Shown here: positions 39,092 through 50,170 of the stretch, one piece after another | Layout: the number at the start of each line of letters is the position of its first letter | How positions within the stretch are numbered: position 1 is the stretch's first letter | Origin: Candidatus Altimarinota bacterium | GTDB lineage: Bacteria; Patescibacteriota; Gracilibacteria; BD1-5; UBA6164 | Reading direction: 5' to 3' | Assembly: GCA_028696815.1 (NCBI GenBank) | Contig: JAQVGG010000007.1 | Coordinates: forward strand, 1 to 51,109 | Length of the DNA: 51,109 nt | The notes under the pieces: model-generated | The model's database searches: none | What the model saw: only the letters and a program-made list of their open reading frames with translations | What the model was told of the DNA's origin: nothing | Made by a program: the position numbers and the translations under genes

Positions 39092-41764
39092 TTATTTAAA
39101 ACTATTTAATTTTTCTTCAAGTTTTTTAAGTTTATCTTTAGCTTGAGCTTTTTTATCCATCTCAGCTCTTACTAAGTGTTCAGGAGCTTTTCTTACAAAA
39201 CTTTCGTTTAGTAGTTTTTTATCAAGAATTGCTATGTATTCTTTTGTGTCAGTTATTTGCTCCTTTAATCTTTCAACTTCTTTTTCTACATCAAGAGCAT
39301 TAGATGTATCAACATATACTTCAACTCAAGCTTTTATAACACCAAAAGCAAGGTTTTCTCACTCTGGTTTTTTATCAACAAGTTTATAATCATCAGCTTT
39401 AACTATTCAAGCTATCAAATCAAGAACTGGAGATATAATCTCAGCATTTTTATTTTTAGCATAGATTTGAAGTCCTATAGTTTTATTTGGCATGACATTG
39501 TTATCAGCTCTGATACTTCTTATCTCCCTTATAATATCTAAAATCAAAGTATTTTCTTTTTCTATTTCTTCATTTCTTTTTAAGTTTACATTTCCCCAAG
39601 CAGCTTCAATCAAATCTCCTTCAAAACCTATTTTGTGATAAATCTCTTCTGTTACAAAAGGTATGTATGGATGCCAAAGTTTAAGTAACTTATTTAAAGT
39701 ATATGATATAACTTTTGCTCCATATTTAGAATTATCCTTAGTAAGTTTAAACTCTTCTATATAATAATCACAAAATTCATTTTTTGTAAATGTTTGTAGT
39801 TCTTGTCCAGCTTCAGAAAAATCAAAATCCTCCATAGCTTTTGTAACTAAATCAGAAAGATACTTAATTCTACTTAAAATCCATTTTTCATGAAACATTA
39901 AAGAGTCATAGTTTTTTTCTAGTTCTGATTCTAGTTTATCAACATCAGTTTCTACTTTTTCAAGGTTTGTTGATACAAAACGAGATGCATTCCAAAGTTT
40001 ATTTATGAAAAACATGTTGTTTTCTACATTTGCTTCATCAAATTTTAAGTCATTTCATGGAGTATTTCAGATAGAAAGTGTAAGTCTTAGCGCATCAGTA
40101 CCATATTTTTCTATCATATCAACTGGATCAACTCAGTTTCATAAAGATTTACTCATCTTTCTACCTATTTTATCTCTTACGAGTCCGTGTAAATAGATAG
40201 TTTTAAATGGAGTTTGTCCTGTAAATTCGTATCAAAAAAGTAGCATTCTGATAACCCAAAAGAAGATGATATCATGTCCCGTTTCAAGTACTGAAGCAGG
40301 ATAAAACTCTTTTACTAAATCTGGCTGCTCTCAACCATCCATGTTATAATCTAGTACAGCAAAAGGCCAAAGAGCAGAAGAAAACCATGTATCAAGAGCA
40401 TCCGGATCTCTAATTAAACTAGTATCTTTTCAGTAGTGTGCTTTGGCAGTCTCAAGTGCTAACTCTTCAGTTTCAGCACAAAACATCTCTCAGTCTGGTC
40501 AATACCAAACAGGGATTCTGTGTCACCATAAAAGTTGTCTTGATATACACCAATCTCTTAAATTAAATATCCAGTCTTCAAATATTTTATTAAATCTTTG
40601 GGGTACTATTTTAAAATCTTTTTCTCTGTAACCTTTTATAACTTTTTTCACTATAGGATCTATTTTTACAAACCATTGAGTTGATATGATTGTTTCTATT
40701 TTAGCTCATGTTCTTTCACCATATCCTACTTTTGAAACATGGTCCTCGATTTTTACTAAATTTCATTTTGATTTTAGTAGTTCAACTATATTAGATCTAG
40801 CAGTTTTATAGTCTTGTCATGCAAATATTCAAGCAACAGCAGTCATCCTACCATCTTTTCAGATAACTATGTTATCAAGAGGTAATCAGTGTCTTTTACC
40901 AACTTGGAAATCATTGGCATCATGAGCAGGAGTTATTTTTACTGCTCAAGTTCCAAACTCCATATCTACCATTTCATCAGCTACTAATGGTATCTCTTTG
41001 TTAACTATTGGTAATATAAGTTTTTTACCAGCTTTAAGTAGTTTTTTATATCTTTTATCCTTTGGATGAACAGCAACTGCTACATCTCAAAGCATAGTTT
41101 CTGGTCTAGTTGTAGCAACAATTACTTCATTATCACTTCAAGAAACAAAGTATGTTATGTGATATAATTTCCCTTTTTCCTCTTTATGAACTACCTCCTG
41201 ATCCGATACAACAGTATCTAAAACTGGATCATAGTTAACCATGTATTCTCATTTGTAAATAAGACCTTTGTTATATAAATCAACAAAAGCTTTATTTACT
41301 TTGTCATTCATAGAGTCTTCAAATGTAAACTTTTCCTTTGACCAGTCACATGAAGTTCACATTTTTCTAAATTGTTGTTGTATTTGTCATCAGTATAAGT
41401 CATTCCAATCCCAGCACTCTTTTAAAAACTCTTCTCTTGAGATAGATTTTTTACTTTTTCATTCTGCAGCTAGTTTTTCTTCTACTTTTACTTGTGTAGA
41501 AATACCGGCATGATCTGTACCTGGAATCATTAGGGTAGCATCTCATTTCATCCTATGATATCTTGTCATGATATCTTCAAGAGTTAACATAACTGAGTGA
41601 CCAATGTGTAGTTTAGAAGTTACATTTGGTGGAGGCATAGGTATGTAAAATTGTTCTCAAGTGGTACTTTTTCTTGGTTTAAATTTTCAGTTCTCTTCCC
41701 ATGATTTATATATTAATTCTTCAAAATCTTTTGGAGAATATTTTTTTGGAAATTCTTTTGTCAT
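39092..41764 (-). CDS. valS: Valyl-tRNA synthetase, 890 aa
   Basis: Class Ia synthetase charging tRNA-Val. It starts [20 protein letters not shown], then the HIGH motif [18 protein letters not shown], editing domain (CP1), and the KMSKS motif in [20 protein letters not shown]. After it come the anticodon-binding domain ([40 protein letters not shown]) and a C-terminal coiled coil ([15 protein letters not shown]-type heptads) that is typical of ValS and distinguishes it from IleS and LeuS. Length fits (860-950). It is a single-gene unit; upstream lies a 60-aa membrane protein gene. Confidence 0.95.
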
Positions 41765-41873
41765 ATTTTGTTTTAATTGTTAAAGATAATTATAATTGCC
41801 TGTTATTTTAAATCTTTAACTGACTCGTACTATATAATATGTTGTCATATTATTTATATGTATATTAAAAAAT

Positions 41874-41915
41874 AAAAAGACCTTGTTTTGTATTATACAA
41901 ACAAGGTCTTTTTTT
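41874..41915. terminator. Terminator after the 60-aa gene
   Basis: AAAAAGACCTTGTTT and AAACAAGGTCTTTTT make a ~15-bp stem with a ~10-nt loop and a T-run. Confidence 0.86.
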
Positions 41916-41938
41916 CAAAATTGTTTTTTATAGAAAGT

Positions 41939-42121
41939 TTATCTATCAACAACTAGGGCAATAAAAGGAGAATTGTATGCAACTTCAGGATGTTCATTAC
42001 ACATTACTAAGTCAGCATAAGCGTAAGCATTAAATATTCCTAATCCAGTTAAAAAAGAAAGTGATAAAAATATATACATATATACTCTGCTCATAAAAGC
42101 TTGTTTTTGTTTTTTTGTCAT
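41939..42121 (-). CDS. Small single-pass membrane protein, 60 aa
   Basis: MTKKQKQAFMSRVYMYIFLS continues into one hydrophobic helix (LSLSFLTGLGIFNAYAYADL), with a short outside tail (VMCNEHPEVAYNSPFIALVV) ending DR. Positive-inside rule puts the N-terminus in the cytoplasm. It may be a signal-anchored or cleaved small exported peptide (YAYA-D could be a cleavage site). The stop is TAA and there is no internal TGA. Flanked by hairpins on both sides, so independently transcribed. Family not recognised. Confidence 0.7.
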   Translation of the reverse strand: MTKKQKQAFMSRVYMYIFLSLSFLTGLGIFNAYAYADLVMCNEHPEVAYNSPFIALVVDR

Positions 42122-42167
42122 AGTAAATAATTAAAAATTTAAATTACAAATAAATTGTAACACATAA

Positions 42168-42202
42168 AAAAATAGACGTCAAATATTTGACGTTCCTATT
42201 TT
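42168..42202. terminator. Hairpin upstream of the 60-aa gene
   Basis: Inner 8-bp stem ACGTCAAA/TTTGACGT with 2-nt loop, mismatched next pairs, then an A/T outer stem. It follows the rimO stop region on the minus strand only at a distance (46 bp away on the wrong side), so it is most likely part of the 60-aa gene's upstream region or ends reads from the right-hand + strand. Confidence 0.45.
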
Positions 42203-42247
42203 ATATTTTTTAAAAAATAAAAAAGTAAGTCCCTATAAACTTTCTTT

Positions 42248-43702
42248 TTATGGATTATAAATGTATACAATTTTGCTTCAAATTTCAAATTCTCAAGATA
42301 TTACATCTCATACTTTTACCTTATCATAATCATCGACCTCAGGAGCTTTTATCTCAGGTCTAACTATTAATGTTTTTTCATCAATTATATCATCTATATA
42401 TCAAACTTGCTCTTCTCCTACTCTAATATCATCTTTTTTATCATATATATCATTTAATACTTTTTTCAGCCTTTTTAGTCTATCTCTTATAGTTTTATTA
42501 TCTACTTTATTTTCAAGTTTTGAGCTATCTGCAAGAGGTTCGTCATGATATCCAAAAACTGAAACACTATCAAACTCGTATCTTTTCGCAAAATTAAGAA
42601 GTTGTTCAAAATCATCTTCTTTTTCTCATGGAAATCAAACAATAAAGTTTGTATGTAAAAATGGTTTATTAAATTTTTCTTTTATATAATCAAGTAGTTT
42701 AAGAATATGTTTATCATCATAAAATCTTCCCATATTTTTTAAAACAGTTGGACTTATATGTTGAAATGGAAAATCAAAATAAGGAAGTAGTTTTTTGAGG
42801 TTTGCAAGTCTGTCTATATGGGATAAACTAAGTATATCTGGATACATATAAAATAACCTTATTTTGAAGTCTCATTCAAGCTTATCTATTTCCTCAAGTA
42901 GCTCTAAAAGTTTAGGGGCTTTGTATAAATCAACTCAATATCTAGTTGTATCTTGAGAAATGATTTCTATTTCTTTTATTCAACTATCAACCATGATTTT
43001 TACTTCTGTGAGTATATCTTCTATTGTTCTTGAGGTTTGTTTTCATCTTATATTTGGAATAATACAAAAACTACATTTGTTATTACATCATTCTGCAATT
43101 TTTAAGTACTCATATCATTTATCAGCATGTAAAAATGCTCTAACAGATTCACTTCAGTAGATATATGCTTTTGTATTGATTTGATCTCAACCTATTTTTG
43201 ATAAGTAAGATTGTAGTTTATCTTTTTTGAGTTTGTAGAGGTTGTGTTTTAAGTTAACACCTCATCCTCAATCCTTCTCCTTCAAAGGAGAAGGAGGTAG
43301 AATATTTTCTTGTCCCCTCTCCTCTCAAAGGAGAGGGTTAGGGTGAGGTATCAATATCTCACTCACATTTTTAACCTCGCTATAAGGTACAACAGCTTCA
43401 AGGTTTTTTAGTCAAGATAAAAACTTATCATCTTTTACAGGTACATAACAACCAATAAGTATAACTTTTTTTCATATATGGTCATAGTACCAGATAGTCT
43501 CTTCTGCTTCGTCTCTGGAACTAGATAAAAATCAGCATGTGTTTATAATCACATACTCTACCTCTTTATCCTCTGGATCAGGAAAAAAGTTGATTTGATT
43601 TTCTTCTGAATTTAGTTTTAAAATCTCTCAAAGAACAAATTCTGTATCAACAGTATTTTTACTACACCCGAGATTTATAACTGAAAAATTTATTTGTTTC
43701 AT
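42248..43702 (-). CDS. rimO: Ribosomal protein S12 methylthiotransferase RimO, 484 aa
   Basis: Radical-SAM enzyme that methylthiolates Asp of ribosomal protein S12. MTTase domain: INFSVINLGCSKNTVDTEFV ('slGC.kN.vDsE'), YVIINTCGFLSSSRDEAEET ('.vNTC.Fi..a..Es...i'), VILIGCYVP. Radical-SAM motif: [20 protein letters not shown] ('.KIaEGCn..CtFCiIP.irG'). Then EIEIISQDTTRYGVDLYKAP ('e..li.QDtt.YG'), FRLFYMYPD, PYFDFPFQHISPTVLKNMGR ('Y.D.PlQH....vLk.M.R'), FIVGFPGEKEDDFEQL, a TRAM domain with EEQVGYIDDIIDEK and the end GEFEIGSKIVYIYNP. The QDTTRYG and QH motifs separate RimO from MiaB. An extra in-frame segment of ~30 residues follows VSEIL and is coded by a palindromic repeat (43258-43350). Confidence 0.95.
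43258..43350. repeat. Composite palindromic element inside rimO (family 3)
   Basis: Outer arms ACCTCATCCTCAATCCT and AGGGTTAGGGTGAGGT pair imperfectly; inside are two hairpins, 43273-43294 (CCTTCTCCTT/AAGGAGAAGG) and 43315-43337 (CCCTCTCC/GGAGAGGG). It is the most GC-rich stretch around and encodes a Pro/Gly-rich insert (PHPNPLLGEERGQ, PPSPLKEKDGGG). Confidence 0.88.
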
Positions 43703-43711
43703 ATATTATAG

Positions 43712-45055
43712 TTAATCTTCCTCTGGAGCATATCCTCCCATATTTCTTTCTATTTCGATAAATTTTTGATTATTTTTTTCAAACATAAGTTCTATATTTC
43801 AAATAGGACCATTTCTGTTTTTTCTTATAAGTATATCTGTTACTCATTTTCTTTCTGTAAACTCATCATAATACTCTTCCCTATACAACATCATAATAAT
43901 ATCAGCATCTTGTTCTATAGATCCTGACTCTCTTAAGTCTGACATTATAGGTCTTTTGTCAGGTCTAGATTCTAGTGATCTAGATAATTGAGAAAGAGCT
44001 ATAACTGGAACTGATAATTCTCTAGCTAGTGATTTTATACCTCTTGATATCTCAGATACCTCTTGCACTCTGTTTAGAGAGTTTCAGTTAGACATAAGTT
44101 GTAGATAGTCAATGATAACTAAATCAAGTCATGACTCTATTTTAAGTCTTCTACATTTACTTTTTAAGTCAGTTAAACTTCATCAAGCTGTATCATCTAT
44201 ATATATATTTGCATTACTTAGTTTTTCCATCGCCTCTCATATTTTCATAAACTCTTCATCCTCTAATTCTCATTTTGCTAGCTTCCAAGAGTTGATTCAC
44301 ATAGCACTTGCTATCATCCTATCAGTCAATTGTTCTTTACTCATTTCAAGAGAAAATATGGCAACATTTTTTCTATTAAATCATATATTTTGCGCAAGAT
44401 TAAGAGCAAAAGCAGTTTTTCACATAGAAGGACGCGCAGCAAGAACCACCATATCTCATCATTTTAAACCTCCTAGCTTATCATCAAGACTTTTAAACTT
44501 AGTTTGAAGTCTATGTTCTTTTATAAGTTCTGGATTTTCGTGTATTTCTGCAAACTCTTCATATCTTTGAGAAAGTATGTCATTTATATGAACAAGTTTA
44601 TTTTTTATAAATGTTTGAGTTACTCAAAAAAGAGATTTTTCAGCTTTTTCAAGTAATTCATTTATAGGTTTATCTTCATCATATCAGCAAGCAATAATAT
44701 CATTTCAACTTCTGATAAGTTTTCTTAATACTGATTTATTTTTTACTATTTGTGCGTATTCAAATATGTTAGCGGTAGTAGGGACAATCTCTGTAAGCTC
44801 AGTTAAATAACTTATTCCTCAGATTTTATCAAGTATTTTTTTATCATCAAGTTTTTCTTTTACAGTTATTAGGTCAATTGGTTTGTTTAATTTATAAAGA
44901 TTCAACATAACCTCAAATATCATTGCATTTGATTCATCATAAAAATCCTCATGTGTTAATAAATCAGAGATAGTTAAAAATCAGTCTTTATCTATGAGTA
45001 AACTTCAAAGCACAGATTGTTCAGCTTCTAAGCTATATGGAGGAATTTTTAGCAT
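43712..45055 (-). CDS. dnaB: Replicative DNA helicase DnaB, 447 aa
   Basis: Hexameric helicase at the replication fork. The start [20 protein letters not shown] is the classic 'PP.n.eAE.svLG.ll' of the N-terminal domain. The RecA-like core has Walker [41 protein letters not shown] ('EMs..ql..R'), Walker [41 protein letters not shown], and [20 protein letters not shown] ('[13 protein letters not shown].v.f..R'), and the C-terminal [20 protein letters not shown]. Length is right (430-470). It starts 9 bp... past no other gene on its strand; rimO begins only 10 bp after its stop, so dnaB and rimO are probably cotranscribed. Confidence 0.96.
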
Positions 45056-45063
45056 ATATGTTT

Positions 45064-45082
45064 CAATTACAAATTACGAATT
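45064..45082. repeat. Half-copy of the family-1 repeat
   Basis: CAATTACAAATTACGAATT, nearly the same words as an arm of the element in miaB (19601-19680). It lies 9 bp upstream of the dnaB start codon, within the dnaB leader. Confidence 0.5.
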
Positions 45083-45107
45083 ATAAATAAAAGTATTCAA
45101 ATATAAT

Positions 45108-45134
45108 AAAAAGTAAACTAGATGTTTACTTTTT
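45108..45134. terminator. Hairpin between the TPR gene and dnaB
   Basis: 11-bp perfect stem (45108-45118 with 45124-45134), 5-nt loop, A/T runs. It probably ends the TPR-gene transcript before dnaB. Confidence 0.8.
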
Positions 45135-45209
45135 ATGTTTAATGATTGTTAATAATTTTTGTGAAAAATTAATCATTCATCTTTAATCTTTTTCTTTTGA
45201 CTTTTGCCC

Positions 45210-45998
45210 TTATAAATGTTTCAATTTTTCAAGTACTTTTGTGTTATATGGTTGTAAATCAAGTACTCTTTTATATGTTTCTATAGCTTCTTCAGTTTGT
45301 CAAAGTAGCTCTAAACAATATCATTTCATTTTTAGTTTTTCAGTATTCCTTGGGAATTGTTTTAAGTATAGTTTAATAAATTTTAAAGATTTTTTATAAT
45401 ATTTCATCTCGTAAGTTAAATCAGCCAAAATTTCAAGCACATCATTGTCGTTCTTTCTTTTATTATATGCTTCTATAAAAACATTTATTGATTCATTAAA
45501 CTTTTTTTGTAATGCTAAATTAAATCAAAGTTTTTTAAGTATTTCAAAGTTATCTTTATAAGCTTTTAGTAAGTCTATATAAATATATTCTCATTTTGTA
45601 TATTCTTTTTCATTTTCGTATATTTTTGCTAAACTGAGATTTAAATCTTTGTTATATTTATCTATAGCAAGACCTTCTATAATAAGTGATTTTGCAGTAT
45701 CTATATATCATTTTGAAAAGTTTATGTCTACTCTTTTTAATATTTCCGCTATTTTTTTACTTTCCTTTTCATTTAATTTTTGTTTTAACTCATGTTTTTC
45801 TATAATTTTTTCTTCTCTATTTTTTAGTAGCTCGCTTATTTTATCAGCTTTTTCTTGTAATAATTTTTTATCTGGTTTAACAATTCTTTTTATGTTAAAG
45901 TACATGTAAATAAATTTGTCTACTATATAGTACACAAAGTATCAAAATGATAATACAAATATAATGATTTCGATTTTTAATAAAATGATGTTGGTCAT
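45210..45998 (-). CDS. Membrane-anchored TPR-like protein, 262 aa
   Basis: An N-terminal hydrophobic helix (IIIFVLSFGYFVYYIVDKFI) anchors the protein, then a charged coiled coil (LLQEKADKISELLKNREEKI, EKHELKQKLNEKESKKIAEI). From residue ~115 there are helical hairpins with TPR spacing: KGEYIYIDLLKAYKDNFEIL, GFNLALQKKFNESINVFIEA, NDVLEILADLTYEMKYYKKS, and GQTEEAIETYKRVLDLQPYN, whose consensus residues (G/A, Y, L-x-P) fit TPR well. A scaffold for a membrane complex is likely; no partner is indicated. It lies between dprA and dnaB on the same strand. Confidence 0.8.
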
Positions 45999-46055
45999 GC
46001 GTTTTTTATTAAGGTCAATCTTAATTATATAAAAATATAATAAAAATCAAGTAAA

Positions 46056-47129
46056 CTAAGCTATTTCATATTTTCAACTACTAGATTTTCTTATAATTCA
46101 ACTTAATTCTAGCATAGATAGTTTAAGATTTAATATATTTATATCTATTTTTATATCCTTAATAATCTCATCAACTCTTAAAGATCACAGAGATAATAAT
46201 TTATATATAGCCTCTTCTATCTCGTCTTTGAAACTTATTTTCATCTTATTTTTTACTTTTTCTTCAGATAGTCAATATTCTCATAATATATCGTTTGCAC
46301 AAGTTACAAGTTTAGCTTCTCAAGCACTAATTAATTTATTGCATCAAACTGATCTCGGTTTAAATATTTCTCAAGGTATAGCATATAAATCTCTTCACAT
46401 ATCAAGAGCAAGTTTTGCTGTTATAAGACTTCAAGACTTTTCTTCAGCTTCAATTACAAGTGTTCAAACAGATAGTCATGCAACTATTTCATTTCTAACT
46501 GGAAAAGTGTAGTTATTTCAAGGAGTTCAAAGTGGAAAAATAGATATAACTCATCATCAAGCATTAACTATATTATTGTATAAGATATTATTTGAACTAG
46601 GATAATCTATATCTATCCCCGTTCACAAAACTGCTAATGTTTTACATGGGCTATTTACACTAGCCTTGTGAGCTTCGCTGTCACATCAAGCTGCTCATCC
46701 TGATACTATACAGAAATTGTTTGATAGAATTGGTACTATTTCATTTATAGCTTTTACTCAATAATCTGTTATCTTTCTTGCTCAAACTACTGCTAAACAG
46801 TTTTGTTTTGGTAGAGTTCATCTCAAGTAAAATAAAAAAGGTTTATTTGGTATTTGTTTTAATGTTTCTGGATAATTATTATCATAAATAGTTATAATCT
46901 CAACCCCTTTATTTTCTAGTCTCACTTTTAAGTTTTCGATGTTTATCTTTTCTTTTTCTTTTAATATCTGTTTTATTTTTAAATCTGCTATTCATAAATC
47001 TTTTAATATTTTTTGATTTATGTTTTCATATATTTCTTTGTAATTTTGATCTTTTTCAAATAATTTAAAAAGATTATTTTGTGTTAATCAGATAGAGTGT
47101 AATAGTGCAAGATATATTTTTTTATTCAT
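46056..47129 (-). CDS. dprA: DNA processing protein DprA, 357 aa
   Basis: Protects incoming single-stranded DNA and loads RecA during natural transformation. The core follows the Smf/DprA Rossmann fold: NPETLKQIPNKPFLFYLRG ('YP..L..i.dpP..L...G'), AVVGARKITDYGVKAINEIV ('iVGsR..t.yG'), VSGGAAGCDSEAHKASVN ('SGlA.GiD..aH..al'), KTLAVLGTGIDIDYPSSN ('.TIaVlg.G.d..YP..n'), EIVAGLSVGTLVIEAEEKSG and SLITAKLALDMGRDLYAIPG ('R...GLs...vvvEa...SGsl.Ta..A...gR.vfavPG'), then CNKLISAGEAKLV. The C-terminal winged-helix part is present (SLRVDEIIKDIKIDINILNL). It suggests competence for DNA uptake. Confidence 0.93.
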
Positions 47130-47173
47130 ATTGATTTGATATAAAAATTAATTTAATTATATTTTAGTCATAT

Positions 47174-47179
47174 TATAAT
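47174..47179 (+). promoter_or_regulatory. Probable glmS -10 box
   Basis: Perfect TATAAT 38 bp before the glmS start in the 87-bp divergent region with dprA; no convincing -35. Confidence 0.4.
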
Positions 47180-47216
47180 TTAATCAAGAATTTTTTTATT
47201 TTTAATAAACTTTTTT

Positions 47217-49049
47217 ATGTGTTGAATATTTGCATATATGTGAGAAAAAGAAGCTACTAGCTTCTTGCTTAATTGATTGAGAAAACTAGAATACAGGTGA
47301 TATGATAGTGCTTGAATAGTAGAGATTAATAACGCTTGAGATTTTTATTTAGAAAAATCTGTATGAAAAGTTTGAAACCTAGTAAATCTGGTTGAAAAAA
47401 ATGAAAAAGATTTAACAAATTATCATATTTGAATAGCTCATACTAGATGGGCAACTCATGGTTGAGTAACACTTGAGAACTGTCATCCACACTATTCTTT
47501 AAATAAGAGATTTTTCTTGGTGCATAATGGGATCATAGAAAATTATATAGAACTAAAAAAATCATTAATCAAGGACTGATATACATTTTACGGTGATACA
47601 GATAGTGAAGTTTTAGTTAAGCTTATAGAAAAATACTTTGAAAAAGATTTAGAATATACGATAAAAAAAATAACTAAGATACTTGAATGAGCTTATGCGA
47701 TTGCTGTTATAGATAGAGAAAATCCAGATGTTTTAGTTTGAGCTAAAATTGGTTCTCCTCTTGTGTTAGGTTTTGGTCAAAAAGAGTTTTTTCTATCAAG
47801 TGATCCAAACGCTCTAAATCAAACGTGTAATAATTTTATACCTCTTGAAGATGGTGAAATAGTTATTATCAAAGATAATAATTTCAATATTTTTAATTTT
47901 AACAATGAGTTACTTGCAGACAAAGAGTATCATGAGTTTGAAGAAATGGAAGAAGAAAGATGAAAATGAGATTATGCTCACTATATGTTAAAAGAGATTT
48001 ATGAGATACCCTATATCTTTAAAAATGCTATAGCCTGAAGAATTAATTACGAAAAAGATGAGATAAAAAGTAATACTTTAGCAAAGCTAACGCAAGAAAA
48101 TATAAAAAAGATAGAGATAATAGCATCATGAACAAGTTACAATGCAGGACTTACTGCTGCTACTTGGTTTGAAGAATTAGCTGATTTACCTACTCAGGTT
48201 CATATGTCAACGGAGTTTAAGTATAAAAAACATTTTATAAATCAGAAAACTCTTTATGTATTTATCTCTCAATCAGGTGAAACAGCAGATAGTTTAGAAT
48301 GTCTAAAAATAGTAAAAAATAAATGAGGTTTAACTTTTTGAGTAGTAAATGTTGTGTGATCAAGTATAGCAAGACTTACAGATATGTGACTTTATACTCA
48401 TAGTTGAACTGAGATTTGAGTTGCCTCAACAAAAGCATTTATTGGTCAACTTACTGTATTACTTTTAATGTCACTAGCTCTTTGAAACTCAAGAAATTTA
48501 GAATATCTAAAATACAAAGAAATAATTTGAGCACTTGAAAATTTTGATGAAAAAATAAATGAAGTATTAAAAAGAGCAGATAAAATAAAAGCTATAGCTC
48601 TTAGATATTCTGATTATAAAAATATGTTTTTCTTAGGAAGAAATCTACTTTATCCAATAGCTATGGAATGAAGTCTAAAGCTTAAAGAAATAACTTATCA
48701 TCACTCTGAGGCTTATTCTTCAGGAGAGTTAAAACATGGTCCTTTAAGTTTGATAGAAGAAAACTTTCCTACAGTATTATTAAATCCAAAAACTAAGCTA
48801 TATGATAAAAATATTTCTACTCTAAAGGAGGTTGGAGCTAGAGAGTGAAAGGTTATCTGATTTATAACTGACTGAGATAAAAATAAGGATTTGTATACAG
48901 ATATTGTTGAAATACCCGATACAATTGAAGAATTAACTCCATTTTTACTTGCTACAACTCTAGATTTATTTGCATACTACATTGCATTAAATTTATGAAG
49001 AGAAATTGATAAACCTAGAAATCTAGCTAAGAGTGTTACGGTTGAATAA
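47217..49049 (+). CDS. glmS: Glutamine--fructose-6-phosphate aminotransferase GlmS, 610 aa
   Basis: Makes glucosamine-6-phosphate, the entry to amino-sugar and peptidoglycan synthesis. It begins [20 protein letters not shown]: Cys2 is the glutaminase nucleophile and its following Gly is TGA. Then [34 protein letters not shown] and [20 protein letters not shown] (glutaminase domain), and two SIS domains with [58 protein letters not shown], and at the end [18 protein letters not shown] with [15 protein letters not shown] ('[15 protein letters not shown]', the universal C-terminus). Length is exactly typical. There is no glmS ribozyme core before it; the 87-bp leader is too short. Confidence 0.97.
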
Positions 49050-49051
49050 AA

Positions 49052-49201
49052 ATTATAATATTTTACAGTTTATTTATAATATTTAGAAACGAATCTAAAC
49101 AAATAAGGATTATTAAAAAAATATGTAAGGCTACTAAAAAGGATATAATTGTAACCATAATAGTTACTATTTGTATTATAGTAGGTATATGGTTTAAATA
49201 G
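49052..49201 (+). CDS. Possible tiny membrane protein (SecE-like?), no normal start codon
   Basis: The frame is open from just after glmS to TAG 49199-49201 and reads FRNESKQIRIIKKICKATKK, then DIIVTIIVTICIIVGIWFK. A basic amphipathic stretch followed by one hydrophobic helix is the layout of SecE, which also carries a 'F..Es..El.Kv.WPt..e' segment before its helix; here the Trp-Pro is KAT. There is no ATG, GTG or TTG in frame, so it would need ATT/ATA or be a remnant. Only the amino-acid pattern supports it. Confidence 0.25.
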   Translation: MIIFYSLFIIFRNESKQIRIIKKICKATKKDIIVTIIVTICIIVGIWFK

Positions 49202-49202
49202 T

Positions 49203-49236
49203 AAAAAAATATAAGATATACAATCCTATATTTTTT
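49203..49236. terminator. Weak AT hairpin after glmS
   Basis: AAAAAATATA and TATATTTTTT can pair around about 14 nt. It lies between glmS (and the tiny frame) and the convergent nucleotidyltransferase, whose stop it touches (49235-49237). Confidence 0.45.
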
Positions 49237-50062
49237 ATATTAACCGTCCATTTACTCTCTCATAAGCGCTATCATTTTGTATATGTTCCCATTCTCCAGG
49301 ATAAATATATCAAATAGTATTAGATATATCTGGTAATCTTGGGAAGAAATCAGTTTCTAAATAATCTCAAAAATCAAATTTATCAAGAAATTTCCTAGTA
49401 GTTATGTATAAACCAGAGTTTGTTAGATTCATCTGACTGGCTTTTGGTTTTTCTACAAACTCTATTACTCTATTTCCATGTATTTTTACATTTCATAGTT
49501 GTTCAGGGTTTAAAACAAATTTTAAACAAAATGAAAAATCAGCTTTTTGTTCTTTGTGATAACTATAATACTCTTCTAAATCAAGGTTTCCATAAAATAT
49601 ATCTCCGTTAGAAATAATTAACTTATCCTTTGTAAACTCATTTTTTAAAGCTTCCTTTAGGGATCCTCAAGTTTTTATTTCAGGATCTAGTTCTATAAAT
49701 TCAAACTGTATATTCTGAAATCTGCTAAAAACTTCATTTTTAAATAAATCCAAAGTTCACTCGGGTATTGTTATAATTATATTTTTAATACTTGCTTTAG
49801 AAAAAATTTCTATTTGCCTACTAATTACTGTTTTTTTTCTAACCTCTAACAATGCTTTTGGTATATCAAATGGATAAACTCTATTATCCCACTTATAATC
49901 ATGTGCAAATATAATAGCAGTCATATCAGCAAAGTCTCAATATCTTTGTTTAAGGATTTTTTCTATGACCTGACTTCTATTTTTTCACTCTCATACTCTT
50001 ACTGATTTATCTATTCTAGATAATATTGTTTCGTCTAAACTTATTGTTATTTTACTTTTCAT
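49235..50062 (-). CDS. Ribbon-helix-helix / sugar nucleotidyltransferase fusion, 275 aa
   Basis: Residues 1-42 are a classic RHH (CopG/Arc) DNA-binding domain: KITISLDETILSRIDKSVRV, then GKNRSQVIEKILKQRYG. From ~47 the chain follows the NTP_transferase fold: MTAIIFAHDYKWDNRVYPFD, PKALLEVRKKTVISRQIEIF, IKNIIITIPEG, LIISNGDIFYGNLDLEEYYS ('vlngD....dl..l'), FCLKFVLNPEQLGNVKIHGN, VIEFVEKPKASQMNLTNSGL, YITTRKFLDKFDF. The normal N-terminal loop GGxGTRxxP is replaced by HDYKWDNRVYP, so nucleotide binding may be altered or lost, while the PK and NGD motifs remain. The C-terminus GYIYPGEWEHIQNDSAYERV is nucleotidyltransferase-like. It could be a sugar-nucleotide-sensing regulator. RHH plus NTase in one chain is unusual. 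Confidence 0.78.
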
Positions 50063-50170
50063 AAAGATAAAATTAAGAAATATTTACTTTAAATTTAAAA
50101 TATTTTACTTAGAAAAACCTAGTTGTCAAATATAAAGTATGACTTTTGTATGATGAATTTTTTTTATACA

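Noticed and set aside
47130-47216. glmS ribozyme in the glmS leader
   Set aside because: The leader is only 87 bp, AT-rich, and shows none of the conserved core helices.
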